37,995 nucleotides of DNA from Streptomyces albicerus (GCF_008905045.1 NZ_VWMY01000088.1:1-37995); one strand, 5' to 3'; positions 1 through 8,174 are shown, counted from the first letter of the stretch. Notes: a model not told the origin generated them from the sequence alone. Program-made: numbers and translations.

Positions 1-1
1 C

Positions 2-94
2 TGGCAGTTCACCAAGTACGGCCTCGTCGTCACCGCCATCACGGTGGCCATCTCCGCCGGATACGTATGGCTGCGCTACTTCGCCCTCGCCTGA
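2..94 (+). CDS. C-terminal end of an integral membrane transporter (partial)
   Basis: The window opens inside a reading frame that runs from base 2 to a TGA at 92-94. The 30 visible residues form one hydrophobic helix (GLVVTAITVAISAGYVWLRY) ending in a short aromatic tail. A last helix followed by 'WLRYF' is common at the C terminus of SLC13/ArsB-NhaD type anion or sodium transporters, so an ion permease of that superfamily is the best guess. Everything upstream is outside the window, so neither length nor catalytic motifs can be checked. That this is the end of a membrane protein is well supported; the family is a guess. Confidence 0.6.
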   Translation, partial: WQFTKYGLVVTAITVAISAGYVWLRYFALA

Positions 95-119
95 CAAACG
101 GCTGCTGTCAGGACTGCAC

Positions 120-359
120 TTGTGGAGATCCGCTGCCCGGGAAGCGAACGCCGACAATGATCCTTCCTCGCCAGCCGCCGGGCTGTGGTGGCGAGAGCCG
201 GCGCGGCCTCGGTTCTTGCCGTCGGTGGCTGGCCAGGCAGCCGGCTTCGCCGCTGTCGCGTGGGCCGTGCTCGCGGGGGCACTCGCCGCCTACATCGTTG
301 CCCCGCCTACCGGCCCGGAGGCGGAACCAACGGCAGGCCGGAACGGTGGACGTCGTTGA
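120..359 (+). CDS. Possible small single-pass membrane protein
   Basis: This 79-residue frame starts at TTG 120, behind an AGGA six bases upstream, and ends at TGA 357-359. Residues about 35-62 form one hydrophobic helix rich in Ala, Val and Gly (AGFAAVAWAVLAGALAAYIV), followed by a polar Pro/Glu/Gly tail. It lies 25 bases after the transporter stop on the same strand, so it could be co-transcribed with it. I do not recognise a family. Overlapping frames of similar length exist on both strands, so it could be spurious. The helix and the ribosome site are the only support. Confidence 0.35.
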   Translation: MWRSAAREANADNDPSSPAAGLWWREPARPRFLPSVAGQAAGFAAVAWAVLAGALAAYIVAPPTGPEAEPTAGRNGGRR

Positions 360-381
360 GAAAGGCTGAAGGCAGCTCGCG

Positions 382-624
382 ATGACCTGGTCCTGGAACG
401 TCGGCGCCCAGAACTGTCCGTCGGTACGGCTGAACAGCGTTGCCTCGTCCGTCGTCCCGGGCACACCGGCCGAGATCGTCCTACTCGACCGATGCGACTC
501 CGTCATCGGGCGGTTGCGTTTCCGCGCTTGCCAGAAGTGCCGCACAGGACGGATCCTGAACATCTGGATCCGCGACACGTGGCAACGCCAGGGTCTGGGC
601 CGTGAGCTCCTCCAGTCCCGTTGA
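382..624 (+). pseudogene. GNAT acetyltransferase-like fragment
   Basis: An 80-residue frame ends in a segment that resembles motif A of GCN5-related N-acetyltransferases: a beta strand (ILNIWI), a few residues, then the acetyl-CoA pyrophosphate loop QRQGLGRELL. In an intact GNAT the fold continues for 50-80 residues after this loop. Here a TGA follows six residues later, and I could not find a continuing frame that looks like the missing half. A truncated or decayed acetyltransferase is therefore likelier than a working enzyme. The start at ATG 382 has only a weak GAAGG site. The resemblance rests on one motif. Confidence 0.4.
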
Positions 625-748
625 TGGCCTCGCTGAATCAACGCGCCGTTCAGTCCTCACCAGGCCCACATCGACGGCGCTGCCGACTCCAATGCCCCGA
701 CCGCTCTCGTGTTCGTCAGTCGGCAGGGCACCGTTCCGGGTCACAGCA

Positions 749-1384
749 TCAGCCGATGTTGAAATCGAGATTGGTCACGTACCAGGCGTCGGCGATCTTG
801 GTGGACTCCACCTTGACGTCCAGCTGCCCTGACTCCAACCCGGTGGAGTGAGACAGGATGATCTTGTCGAGAGTCTGTCCGTCGACGGTGACCTTGTCGG
901 CGGGGACCATCGCCTTGTCGCCGGTGACCGGAACGGTGGCGACTTCCACCTTCGGGTTGTTCGTGGGCGGCTCGGGCATGAACGACGTACGGAACTTCCC
1001 GATGTTGTCCTGCATTTGCCGCACCTCAGGCGCATTGCTGTTACACCTCGCCGGTGTACCGGCTCGCGCGGGCGACGAATCGGTGGCGGGTTCCCCCATC
1101 AGCAGGCACGCCTGCTTCGGCTGACCCTTGATGACCGCGGTGACCCACGCGGCAACCGCCCCCTCGGCTGTGGACTGGCGGACAACCGAAGGCTGCGCCG
1201 CCGCCGAACCATCCTGCTGCTTCCTCTTCTTCGCCTTCTCCGAGTCGGCTGTGGTCGAGCTGCTTGCGGCCGACTCCTTGTCCGCGGCGGAGCCCGTATC
1301 GTTCGAACACCCCGTGACACCCGCGACCATCGCCGCCAGCGCGCCCCCGGCGATCCAGCCGACGGTCCTCTTCCTGTGGCTCAC
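749..1384 (-). CDS. Putative secreted lipoprotein of unknown function
   Basis: GTG 1384 is chosen as the start. It lies behind GGAA and gives a classic lipoprotein signal: Arg/Lys N terminus, hydrophobic stretch, and lipobox VTGC at about residues 22-25. The mature protein (211 residues in all) should be anchored outside the membrane. After a Ser/Ala/Lys-rich linker (about 26-65) comes a small domain starting EGAVAAWVTAVIKG and ending with a beta-rich part (DKAMVPADKVTVDGQ, DVKVESTKIADAWYVTNLDF). This layout resembles actinobacterial lipoproteins with a SnoaL/NTF2-like or DUF4878-like fold, but I cannot name the family. Two Cys residues in the domain (CLLMGEP and ARCNSN) could form a disulfide. 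It stands alone, with no clear operon partner. Confidence 0.7.
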   Translation of the reverse strand: MSHRKRTVGWIAGGALAAMVAGVTGCSNDTGSAADKESAASSSTTADSEKAKKRKQQDGSAAAQPSVVRQSTAEGAVAAWVTAVIKGQPKQACLLMGEPATDSSPARAGTPARCNSNAPEVRQMQDNIGKFRTSFMPEPPTNNPKVEVATVPVTGDKAMVPADKVTVDGQTLDKIILSHSTGLESGQLDVKVESTKIADAWYVTNLDFNIG

Positions 1385-1558
1385 TAACACCGTTCCGGCA
1401 GTCCTTCCCAAAGACACCCATATGCCTCGATGGCCCCAGAGACATCTCTCGTCGCAGTACCGCATCGACCATGGAGACGGAATGGGCGGCCAAACGGTTC
1501 GCCGTATGGAGCGTTGATATGCACACCGGGCGAGCACCGCGCCCGCAGGGTGCTGTGC

Positions 1559-1792
1559 TCAGGAACCTGCCCGGTTTCGATCGTCCAGGCGGCCGATTCC
1601 TGCTCCTCCGCCTACGTGGTGGACTGATCGGGCATGGCGGCGCGCGTCTCGGATACCGCGGGTGGCGGCCGACTCGATCTGGTGTGCCTCCGTGCTGGTG
1701 CCGAACCGTTGGCGTTCTCTCCGGACGAGAACCCATGTCGCCCAGGCCGCAACCGCGGCCACAGCGCCTCCGATGACCACCACGAGCACCAT
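1559..1792 (-). CDS. Small single-pass membrane protein
   Basis: ATG 1792 is preceded by GGGG five bases upstream. The 77-residue product begins directly with a transmembrane helix (MVLVVVIGGAVAAVAAWATWVLV), continues with a basic stretch (RRERQRFG) and then a charged helix with many Arg and His residues. This suggests a cytoplasmic tail on a signal anchor. Small actinobacterial membrane proteins of this shape are common and mostly uncharacterised. A longer frame upstream is open but lacks a convincing start. The transmembrane segment and ribosome site support it, but no function can be given. Confidence 0.45.
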   Translation of the reverse strand: MVLVVVIGGAVAAVAAWATWVLVRRERQRFGTSTEAHQIESAATRGIRDARRHARSVHHVGGGAGIGRLDDRNRAGS

Positions 1793-1958
1793 CGCATCCC
1801 CGTTCGCCGTGGGCTCGTGCCGGCGTGAGCCAGGAACCCCTCCGCCCGCACCCTTCGGCGGGATACGGATACGCACTCAATCCTGCGGACTCGGCCCGCC
1901 CGGATCACTGATCGTCACCGGCACAGTCGTGCCCCGGATGGCTTCTACGTCTCGGCAA

Positions 1959-2564
1959 TCACGTACGCGCCCGCGCCGACGGCCAGTCGATTCCGGCCGC
2001 GGTCAGGATGCGCCCGTACTTCGTGAGGCGGCGCCGGGCGAGGAACAGGCCAAGTGCCCACAGCGCGGCGAAGAACAGCCAGATGGCCGCGCAGACCAGC
2101 AGGGCGGTCAGGGTGAAGCCGGTCTGGGAGAGCGGGATGAGCATGGCCAGCGGAAGGATCACGAGCGCGACCAGGCCGCGCCGCCGGTGGGTGCGGCTGT
2201 AGTCGACCATGGTGCGGGCGTGCAACAGGTCGACGTCGCGCCGGGCTCCTGGCAGCGGGTGCAGGCGGCTTCCGCCGGGGCGCATGCCGGGCAGCGGGCC
2301 TCCTTGGAGGGCGGTGGGGTGCTGTTCGGCGGTGCGGGTGGCTCGCTCGGCCGCGTCCGGTGCGCGGCGGAAGGCGAAGTACGGGTTCGGGCTGCCCTTC
2401 GGTGAGATCTCGGACAGGCCGTCGTACGGGTAGCCGTACTGCTCGGCGACGTAGGCGAAGGCCGCGAACTTCCGCCAGGACCGCTGCAGATTGCGGGCGT
2501 CGTGCCGCTGCGCACCCTGCGAGCCGTCCCGCAGCAGAGCCTTCAGCTGGGGCTGCAGGAACAT
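1959..2564 (-). CDS. Two-helix membrane protein of unknown function
   Basis: The start at ATG 2564 has a perfect AGGAG five bases upstream, which decides against the longer frames opening at 2603 and 2643. The 201-residue product has a soluble N-terminal half (basic helix ARNLQRSWRKFAAFAYVAEQYGYPYDGL, then a Pro-rich stretch) and two adjacent transmembrane helices at about 121-139 and 142-166. A basic cytoplasmic C terminus follows (ARRRLTKYGRILTAAGI). I recognise no domain. It is transcribed towards 1559-1792, 166 bases away, and could share a transcript with it. Confidence 0.6.
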   Translation of the reverse strand: MFLQPQLKALLRDGSQGAQRHDARNLQRSWRKFAAFAYVAEQYGYPYDGLSEISPKGSPNPYFAFRRAPDAAERATRTAEQHPTALQGGPLPGMRPGGSRLHPLPGARRDVDLLHARTMVDYSRTHRRRGLVALVILPLAMLIPLSQTGFTLTALLVCAAIWLFFAALWALGLFLARRRLTKYGRILTAAGIDWPSARART

Positions 2565-3121
2565 CGCGTCTCCTGGTTCCGGTTCTGCGGACACTGTCAG
2601 CATGCCGTAGCGGTGTGTTCACGACGATGGCGGAACCGCTCACCTCACGGATAGCTTCCTGTCACCTGGATGATCCGGCTCCCCACGGAGGGCAGACGAG
2701 CGGCAGACGTTCGACTTCGCGCTCGGCACGGGCGTGCAGGGCAGGGCAGGCAGGCAGGACATGCTGCTGGCGGCCAAACTGCCGTCCGGTCCTGGGGTCA
2801 TGTCCGCGTCCCTGCGGCTGCTCCCCCTGCCCGCGAGCTTCGCGACCGAGACCGGTCGCCGGTACGGGGGAAGCAGTGCGCCCGACGCTTCCCATGGCCC
2901 TGCTCCAGCTGATCGTTCCGGCGCCGCGCGACTACTGCGCGTACGTGACGATCTCCACGCCGTCTGTGCTTCTGCTGGACTCCTACTGTCGCCCGCGAAC
3001 TTCAGGAAGGACACTCCGGCTCCCCCAACCTCCGTGCCACATGCATCATCCGGTGGCTCAAGAACGGTGACGTCAGGCGCGGGTGCGCGGTTTCGACGGC
3101 CGCCTCCCGTCGGTCGGCCCG
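2565..3121. other. Gene-poor stretch, no supported feature
   Basis: These 557 bases lie between two minus-strand genes. Open frames exist on both strands (for example 2640-3125 minus and 2734-3165 plus), but their translations are Arg/Ser/Pro-rich without a hydrophobic core, motif or ribosome site. I see no repeat, RNA gene or strong hairpin. The promoter for the gene starting at 2564 should lie at the left edge. Confidence 0.5.
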
Positions 3122-4183
3122 TCACACCTCGTTGTCCGGCCAGCCCAGGAGCCGGGCGCCGATGACCGCGGTCTGCAAGGTGTAGCGGTGCACGGGGTCT
3201 GCCGGGTTGGCGCCCGTGAGCTTGTGGACACGTTCCAGGCGGTACGTCAGAGCGCGCACGCTCAGATTGAGGCGGCGGGCCGTTTCGGCCGAGATACAGC
3301 CGGTGTCGAAGTACGCGGTCAGTGTGTCGATGAATGTTCCCGCGCCGCCTCGCGCCGAACGCAGGGGGCCGAGGGTGTCGAGTACGAGGTCGGCCATGGC
3401 CTGCCGATCGCGGGTGAGGACCGGATAGACGAGGAGGTCCGCGGCGCGCAGCACAGGCTCCTCGAGATTCAGTCGGGGGGCCAGGTCGAGGGCGTTGAGC
3501 GCCTCTTCGTAGGAGTGGACGACACCTCCGGCGCCCGGGTGAGGGCGTCCGATGGCGACCTGACCGCCGTCGGTGACCGCGTGGGCCTGCTTGGCGAAGA
3601 ACGTCAGCACTTCTTCCTGATCGCTGGGCGCGATGCAGATGAGCCGCCCGTCCTTGGTGGTGAGCAGGATGCGGCGTTCACCGAACCGGCTGACGAGTGC
3701 GCTCTCCACCTGCCGGGTGGCCGGATGGGCGTCGTCGACCGGTTCGTCGCTCTGGGCAACGGCGACCGCGTGGGCCCGGGCGAGAATCAGGCCGAACCGT
3801 TCGGCGCGCTCGGCCAGGCGCCCCAGGTCACTGCGGCCGTAGAGCAGGTCGTCGATGAACTCCCGGCGAGCGGCCTCTTCTTGGCGTACGGCGAGCTGCT
3901 GTGCCCGCTCGTGCCCTTCGGCGAAGGCGTCCACTGCCTGCTCAACCGCGGGGAGCAGGCGGTCGGCTTCGGCCGGCGTGGGGTTCGGCCAGGCTTCGCG
4001 GGTTGCGGACAGATGCCGGCGTACGAGGGCCCTCAGCCCGTAACCCGCCTCCGCGGCCCGCTCGCCCCGAACGCGCAGTGATTCCAGCTCGTCCCGGGTG
4101 AGGCGGCGACCGGTGGCACAGACCTCGGCCAGGATCTGGGTATACCCCGCCAGATACTCGTCGGGGATCTCCGGCCGTGTCAC
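3122..4183 (-). CDS. PucR/CdaR-type transcriptional regulator
   Basis: GTG 4183 has GGAG six bases upstream and gives 353 residues. The N-terminal half is helical (TRPEIPDEYLAGYTQILAEVCATG onward). The middle (about 160-260) looks like the GGDEF-like domain of CdaR/PucR regulators, and the C terminus carries the PucR helix-turn-helix: TAYFDTGCISAETARRLNLSVRALTYRLERV, followed by TGANPADPVHRYTLQTAV. Members of this family regulate purine, sugar-acid or amino-acid metabolism, but the ligand cannot be predicted here. It is transcribed away from the gene at 4483, with about 300 bases between them. Its leader holds two (G/C)CGT(T/C)A-type repeats spaced 22 bp apart, very close in sequence to those before the second kdp locus. 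Confidence 0.85.
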   Translation of the reverse strand: MTRPEIPDEYLAGYTQILAEVCATGRRLTRDELESLRVRGERAAEAGYGLRALVRRHLSATREAWPNPTPAEADRLLPAVEQAVDAFAEGHERAQQLAVRQEEAARREFIDDLLYGRSDLGRLAERAERFGLILARAHAVAVAQSDEPVDDAHPATRQVESALVSRFGERRILLTTKDGRLICIAPSDQEEVLTFFAKQAHAVTDGGQVAIGRPHPGAGGVVHSYEEALNALDLAPRLNLEEPVLRAADLLVYPVLTRDRQAMADLVLDTLGPLRSARGGAGTFIDTLTAYFDTGCISAETARRLNLSVRALTYRLERVHKLTGANPADPVHRYTLQTAVIGARLLGWPDNEV

Positions 4184-4196
4184 GCGCTCTCCTCTG

Positions 4197-4228
4197 TCCT
4201 TGACGCACTGATGGCGTCTTCCTAACGC
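4197..4228 (-). promoter_or_regulatory. Paired 11-bp-type direct repeats in the pucR leader
   Basis: Read on the minus strand, GCGTTAGGAA (4219-4228) and GCGTCAAGGA (4197-4206) have starts exactly 22 bases apart, which is two 11-bp units. The second ends 13 bases before the GTG start and runs into the ribosome site. The same two half-sites occur back to back at 31123-31144. Two 11-bp units on one helix face is the pattern of OmpR-family response-regulator sites. Binding by KdpE is inference. Position inside the leader would suit repression or a promoter lying just upstream. Confidence 0.45.
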
Positions 4229-4482
4229 ACGGTAGACAAGAGTGGCAGACCTGGACAGGTGAGCGTGTCCGGCTTGGCCTGCCCGTCGATATCCATGTCC
4301 AGGAGCGCACCATCTGGTTCGGTTCGTCCCACGCTCCCCGGGGCCGGCGCCCCGCCGGCAATGCGGTCCGCTTCCTGGCGGCCCACTGCGTGGCTTCGGC
4401 AATGCAAGTCCCTGAATTCTTTCCGGGGACCGGCAGGTCACGACTAGAGACACAGGCCGATGCCGTACCTAGTGTGTCGCGC

Positions 4483-5040
4483 ATGGAACGACGCAGTAAA
4501 AGACGCATCTCGGCGGGCGGCTCTCACCCTGCGGATGCCGCCGGAGCGATCCATGATCGTTACTGGGCGCGGGAAGTGCGCGGCGCGGTGGCGTGGGGGG
4601 TTCTGCTCTTCGGGATGCTGGCACTGCTCGACTTGGCGCAGGGGCGACTCAGCGCCGAGCGCGCGGGATGGTGGGCTGGGCTCGCCGTGCTGCTCTTCAT
4701 CATCCTGACGCCACCGCGGGTGAGCGCGGAGAACAGCGGACTCGACTCGCGCGGGTTCCTGCACCACCAGCGGGTGCGCACCGATTGCCTGGTGGCCGTG
4801 CGGGTGTCCGAGGGGGTCGCGCAGCGGTTGGTTCTCAAAGACACGTCTGGTGGACGGCTGGTGCTGGACCCGCGTGTCCTGGTCGCCAATCCGCTGCTGT
4901 GGCACCAACTGGATCAAGGCGCCCGCCGGTCCCTTGAGCAGGGGACACTGCTGTGCGGCGGGCCGCTGCTGGAGCGATTGGGGCAGCGGATCGAGGGCGA
5001 GGTCTACCGCGGGATCCTTCGGACCTCCGGCATGGAGTAG
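4483..5040 (+). CDS. Two-helix membrane protein with a cytoplasmic C-terminal domain
   Basis: The 185-residue product (start ATG 4483, or possibly in-frame GTG 4474) has a basic N terminus and two transmembrane helices, about 36-55 (VRGAVAWGVLLFGMLALLDLA) and 62-80 (AGWWAGLAVLLFIILTPP). A compact soluble domain follows: RGFLHHQRVRTDCLVAVRVSEGVAQRLVLKDTSGGRLVLDPRVLVANPLLWHQLD. The two short helices and the alternating beta pattern recall bacterial PH-like proteins, and similar proteins are widespread and uncharacterised in Streptomyces as I remember the family. It is divergent from the pucR-like gene. No clear ribosome site is visible, so the exact start is uncertain. Confidence 0.65.
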   Translation: MERRSKRRISAGGSHPADAAGAIHDRYWAREVRGAVAWGVLLFGMLALLDLAQGRLSAERAGWWAGLAVLLFIILTPPRVSAENSGLDSRGFLHHQRVRTDCLVAVRVSEGVAQRLVLKDTSGGRLVLDPRVLVANPLLWHQLDQGARRSLEQGTLLCGGPLLERLGQRIEGEVYRGILRTSGME

Positions 5041-5078
5041 CCCGTACTCACCGACGGCCCCAGGTCATGGTCATGCGG

Positions 5079-5555
5079 TCACGTGGGAGTGACCTTTCCT
5101 GCGGCGCCCAGGAGTTCGTGGAGCAGGTGCGAGGCGGTGATCACACCCAGCAGGTGGGTACCGTCCTTGGCCCTCTCCGCCACCGCCACCAGCGGGCTGC
5201 GCACCTGTGCCATCAGCGCGGCCACCTCGAGCGCGGTGTCGTCGGGGTCGGCGATCGGCGGCGGGGCCGCCTTGCTGGAGAGGCAGTCGCCGACGCGGCG
5301 CCCGGCCAGCGCCTGGCAGAGCCGGTCGGCGTGCTTCTCGTCGACGACCGCGGCGAGCGTGGGGTCCTCGATCACGTAGGCGGGTACCAGCACCTTGATC
5401 ATTTGGGAGGCGGGCAGGATCGCCTTCGGCTCACCCTGCTCGTCGAGCACCAGCAGTCCGGGCAGCTTGTGTTCGGCCATGAGCCGGGCTGCTTCCAGGG
5501 CGTCACTGTCGACGCTCACCGTTTCGTATCCGACCGCCAGGTCACGTGCGCGCAC
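5079..5555 (-). CDS. CBS-domain-pair protein
   Basis: GTG 5555 follows GAGGAG with a gap of seven to eight bases and gives 158 residues, fitting a stand-alone CBS pair. CBS1 covers about residues 1-60 (VRARDLAVGYETVSVDSDALEAARLMAEHKLPGLLVLDEQGEPKAILPA). CBS2 covers about 85-155 (VGDCLSSKA ... DDTALEVAALMAQVRSPLVAVAERAKDGTHLLGVITASHLLHELLG). Such pairs bind adenine nucleotides or other adenosine ligands and often gate transporters or enzymes in trans. A soluble cytoplasmic sensor is expected. The partner is unknown; the transporter whose end lies at base 94 is too far to count as an operon neighbour. A short frame with a strong ribosome site lies just upstream at 5624-5701. Confidence 0.85.
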   Translation of the reverse strand: MRARDLAVGYETVSVDSDALEAARLMAEHKLPGLLVLDEQGEPKAILPASQMIKVLVPAYVIEDPTLAAVVDEKHADRLCQALAGRRVGDCLSSKAAPPPIADPDDTALEVAALMAQVRSPLVAVAERAKDGTHLLGVITASHLLHELLGAAGKVTPT

Positions 5556-5623
5556 GACCGGCTCCTCATCTGCTGGAAACGTTCCTGTACACAGCGTCGT
5601 ACGCGATCGGGACGCGAGCCAGG

Positions 5624-5701
5624 TCATTGACACAAAACATACGCGGGGATCTCCCACTCGGCGCGGATCGTGTCACTCCGATCACCAACCGTGATCGGCA
5701 T
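5624..5701 (-). CDS. Possible 25-residue peptide upstream of the CBS gene
   Basis: ATG 5701 sits three bases behind a GAGGAGAGG ribosome site, one of the best in this part of the window. The frame codes for 25 residues (MPITVGDRSDTIRAEWEIPA and five more) and stops at 5624-5626, 68 bases before the CBS-protein start and out of frame with it. It could be a leader peptide, or the head of a longer gene whose remainder is lost. An 8-bp inverted repeat (5678-5698) lies within its first codons. No family is recognised. Confidence 0.3.
   Translation of the reverse strand: MPITVGDRSDTIRAEWEIPAYVLCQ
5678..5698. repeat. 8-bp perfect inverted repeat
   Basis: CCGATCAC (5678-5685) and GTGATCGG (5691-5698) are perfect complements across a five-base loop CAACC. 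There is no T-run, so an operator or small hairpin is likelier than an intrinsic terminator. It lies between the CBS gene and the gene at 5840. Confidence 0.4.
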
Positions 5702-5839
5702 GTGCCTCTCCTCGACTATGGGTCCCGGACGCGGACCGGCTCCCGAGGTCTTACATGCCGAGATCGATTGGGGTCGTTCCGCCCCATCTCGTAGCACAGT
5801 GGAGTTGTGCTGTCGGTGCTCACGAGGGGGTGTTGGCCG

Positions 5840-6421
5840 ATGGCTGCGTCTCGGCGTGCGAAGGTGCGATTGTGGCGATGGCGGCGCAACCCGCTCAGGC
5901 GGCGCAGCGACGTCGTCGAGGCCTGGCTCGTGCTCGCCGGGTGGGTGCTCGCCCTGGTCGGCGGGTTGTTCGCAGCCTTGTTGGTGGCGGATGTGGTCGA
6001 GCGGGCCGCCGACGGCCGGCGGGCGGACAGTCGTGCGGTCTCGGCGGTACTCGCCGAAGACGCTGATGACAAAGTGCCCGCCCGCGCAGTGAGTGACCAC
6101 CGGGTATGGGCCAAGGTGCGCTGGACGGCGCCGGACGGCTCGACGCGTACGGACGAGGCCCGGGTGCCGCCCAAGACCCCGGCCGGAGCCCGGGTCACGG
6201 TGTGGCTCGACAAGAGCGGGAAACTTGCGACCGCTCCACTCACCGACGGAGAAGTGCGGATCCACGCGGCCTTTGGAGGAATGCTGGCCGCGATGTGCGC
6301 GGGCGGCGCGGTGTTGGGCGCCGCCGGGGTGACGCGCGCGTGCCTGGTTCGGCGGCGTATGGAGCAGTGGGCCGTGGAGTGGGAGCGGATCGACACGAGG
6401 TGGGGGCGGAAGACCGGCTGA
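5840..6421 (+). CDS. Rv1733c-like two-helix membrane protein
   Basis: The 193-residue product starts at ATG 5840 behind GAGGGGG; an in-frame GTG at 5807 has its GGAG too close. It has a very basic N terminus (RRAKVRLWRWRRNPLRRRSD), one helix at about 29-50 (WLVLAGWVLALVGGLFAALLVADVV), a soluble loop of about 85 residues (SDHRVWAKVRWTAPDGSTRTDEARVPP ... VTVWLDKSGKL) and a second helix at about 140-165. The NPLRRRSD motif, two helices and extracellular beta-rich loop match the actinobacterial Rv1733c family, whose function is unknown. Transcription runs into the GntR remnant directly after its stop. Confidence 0.75.
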   Translation: MAASRRAKVRLWRWRRNPLRRRSDVVEAWLVLAGWVLALVGGLFAALLVADVVERAADGRRADSRAVSAVLAEDADDKVPARAVSDHRVWAKVRWTAPDGSTRTDEARVPPKTPAGARVTVWLDKSGKLATAPLTDGEVRIHAAFGGMLAAMCAGGAVLGAAGVTRACLVRRRMEQWAVEWERIDTRWGRKTG

Positions 6422-6616
6422 TCCCGGGCGCCACGCAGGGACTTCGCAGAACGGCTCGTGGGCGCCTCGCGCGATGCCGTCTGCAAGGGCCTGCTCCCGG
6501 CCGGGATGCGGTTGCCCTCCGCCCGCACTCTCACCGACGAACTCCCCTTGTCCCGGACCGTGGCCGCGCAGGCCTACGCACGCCGGGTTGCAGAGGGCTT
6601 GGGCGTTCGCCGGTAG
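6422..6616 (+). pseudogene. GntR/MocR-type helix-turn-helix remnant
   Basis: Directly after the TGA of the preceding gene, and in the same frame, 64 codons read RDFAERLVGASRDAVCKGLL, then PAGMRLPSARTLTDELPLSR, then TVAAQAYARRVAEGLGVRR before a TAG at 6614-6616. This matches the winged-helix start of GntR regulators of the MocR/PdxR class, where the usual form is LREAVRSGRLAPGTRLPSSRxLAxDLGLSR. The aminotransferase-like domain of about 350 residues that should follow is absent, and the last helix is cut off. It is a gene fragment, and I see no start codon with a ribosome site. Confidence 0.55.
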
Positions 6617-6653
6617 TCACCGAGGATGCGGACAGCGGCTCAGAGCAGTGTCA

Positions 6654-8174
6654 TCACTGGCACTGGCGGCCGGTGTTGATGCACTGGACCATCTCGTTCA
6701 TCACCTGCTCGTCGAAGACGTTGACGAAGTCACCGTGGTCCGTGATCGGCTTGTGCATCTGCTCCGGGAAGCCGTCGACCGCGTAGAACGGGCTGGACTG
6801 GCCGTTGTCGTTCAGGCTGGGCGCGTCCACGTCGTAGACCAGACGCTGTACGAGCTGCGGAATGGCCTTGAAGCCACTCGGACAGGCGCCCGTCTTCGGA
6901 TCGGCGAACGCGACGTGGGCGCGGTGGTTGGCGCTGTCGGTGTTCTGGCCGTCCCAGCAGCTCTGGAACTTGGACGTCCGGACCACGCTGCTGCCCTCGG
7001 GACAGACCGGGTACTTGTCCGTCAGCTGGCGGTCCTCGAAGCCGGTGCAGCTCCACGCCGCGTTGGCGTTCGCGGTGCCGTTGGTGAACGCCTTGGCGTC
7101 ACCGGTGATGATCCGCAGGAACTTGGGCATGGCCACGACCTTGCCGCTCGCGTTGCCCACGTAGTCCAGGGTCACCTCGGATGCGGTGAGGATCTTGCCG
7201 GCATTGCCCTCGGCGCCGCCGCCCTGCTGCTGGGCGTCGAATTCCTCGGTGCCGTCCTGCAGCCGGAGGACCGGCCAGTAGTAGGAGGACTTGTCGCCCT
7301 GGTTCTGGCATGTCGTCTCGCCGCCGGCGAAGTCGTCGTTGTCGGCGAACGCGTCGTTCGCCTGGTTGCCGACGTAGTCATGCGTGTGATGAGCACCGTT
7401 GTCCACACCGGGCGCGACGATGACGTTGTCGGTGTTGTACAGCTTGTTCTCGTTCACACCGCACTGGGTGGTGAAGGTCCCCCGGGAGGCCCGCTGCGAC
7501 GCGCGGGGTGCTGTCGCGTTGGGTTGGACCGTGGTGATGTCGACGAAGTCGGCAGCGACGGGCCCGTTACCTGCCTGTCCGCCACCGGCGGGCTGTCCCT
7601 GACCGTTGCCCTGTTCTTCTCCCTGACCGTTCTCCTGGCCCTGCTCTTGGCCGTTCTGATTGTTGCCGGCGTCGCTCTGGTTGCCGGAAGCCTGCAGCGA
7701 ACAGGCGGCCAGTGACTCGAGGCCCTGCGGCCTGTCCCCCACCCTGCCGATGGCAATGGCGATCCGGTCGATCGTCGCGGCCCGCTTGTCCTTGAGGGGA
7801 CCCATGATCGCGTTGTTCGCGAAGCCGCTGTCCTGCTGTATGGCCCGGGTCGAACTCTGCAGCCGCTGATAGGCCTCGGAGATCTGGCTGTCCAGCAAAG
7901 CGAGTTCCCTGTCGACCTCCGCCCTGGCCTGGTCCGGCACCTGCTGCAGCCGACTGCCGACGTCGGGGCAGTCAATGGTCGACGCTTCCGAGGTCGCAGG
8001 CTGGCCGGTCCCGCCTTGAGACGACCGTTTGACGGTGTTGCCGCCCGGTGTCTCGTGGGCGGAGGCGTACACATTCACGATCACCAGCCCGCCGGTCCCG
8101 AGCGTGAGAGCCGCAGCGGCGGCAATGACCTTGCCAGCCGTGGTCTTCGATCGTTTGCGCGTGTTGCGCCGCAT
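6654..8174 (-). CDS. Secreted DUF1996-domain protein
   Basis: ATG 8174 follows GGAGGAAATCC, a near-perfect ribosome site. The 506-residue product begins with a basic n-region and a hydrophobic segment (about 14-37, VIAAAAALTLGTGGLVIVNVYASA), so it should be exported or anchored outside. Residues about 68-160 form a helical part. About 165-205 is a low-complexity linker of Gln, Asn, Gly and Glu. From about 230 on it matches the DUF1996 domain: FTTQCGVNENKLYNTDNVIVAPG, HHTHDYVGN, YYWPVLRLQDG, SCWDG, AHVAFADPKTGACPSGFKAIPQLVQRLVYDV and a Cys-containing C terminus. In fungi and actinomycetes DUF1996 proteins are secreted and poorly understood. The domain looks complete with its conserved His and Cys residues. 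It stands alone, with no operon partner. Confidence 0.88.
   Translation of the reverse strand: MRRNTRKRSKTTAGKVIAAAAALTLGTGGLVIVNVYASAHETPGGNTVKRSSQGGTGQPATSEASTIDCPDVGSRLQQVPDQARAEVDRELALLDSQISEAYQRLQSSTRAIQQDSGFANNAIMGPLKDKRAATIDRIAIAIGRVGDRPQGLESLAACSLQASGNQSDAGNNQNGQEQGQENGQGEEQGNGQGQPAGGGQAGNGPVAADFVDITTVQPNATAPRASQRASRGTFTTQCGVNENKLYNTDNVIVAPGVDNGAHHTHDYVGNQANDAFADNDDFAGGETTCQNQGDKSSYYWPVLRLQDGTEEFDAQQQGGGAEGNAGKILTASEVTLDYVGNASGKVVAMPKFLRIITGDAKAFTNGTANANAAWSCTGFEDRQLTDKYPVCPEGSSVVRTSKFQSCWDGQNTDSANHRAHVAFADPKTGACPSGFKAIPQLVQRLVYDVDAPSLNDNGQSSPFYAVDGFPEQMHKPITDHGDFVNVFDEQVMNEMVQCINTGRQCQ

Noticed and set aside
2640..3165. Open frames on both strands between 2640 and 3165
   Set aside because: Ser/Arg/Pro-rich translations without start signals or motifs.
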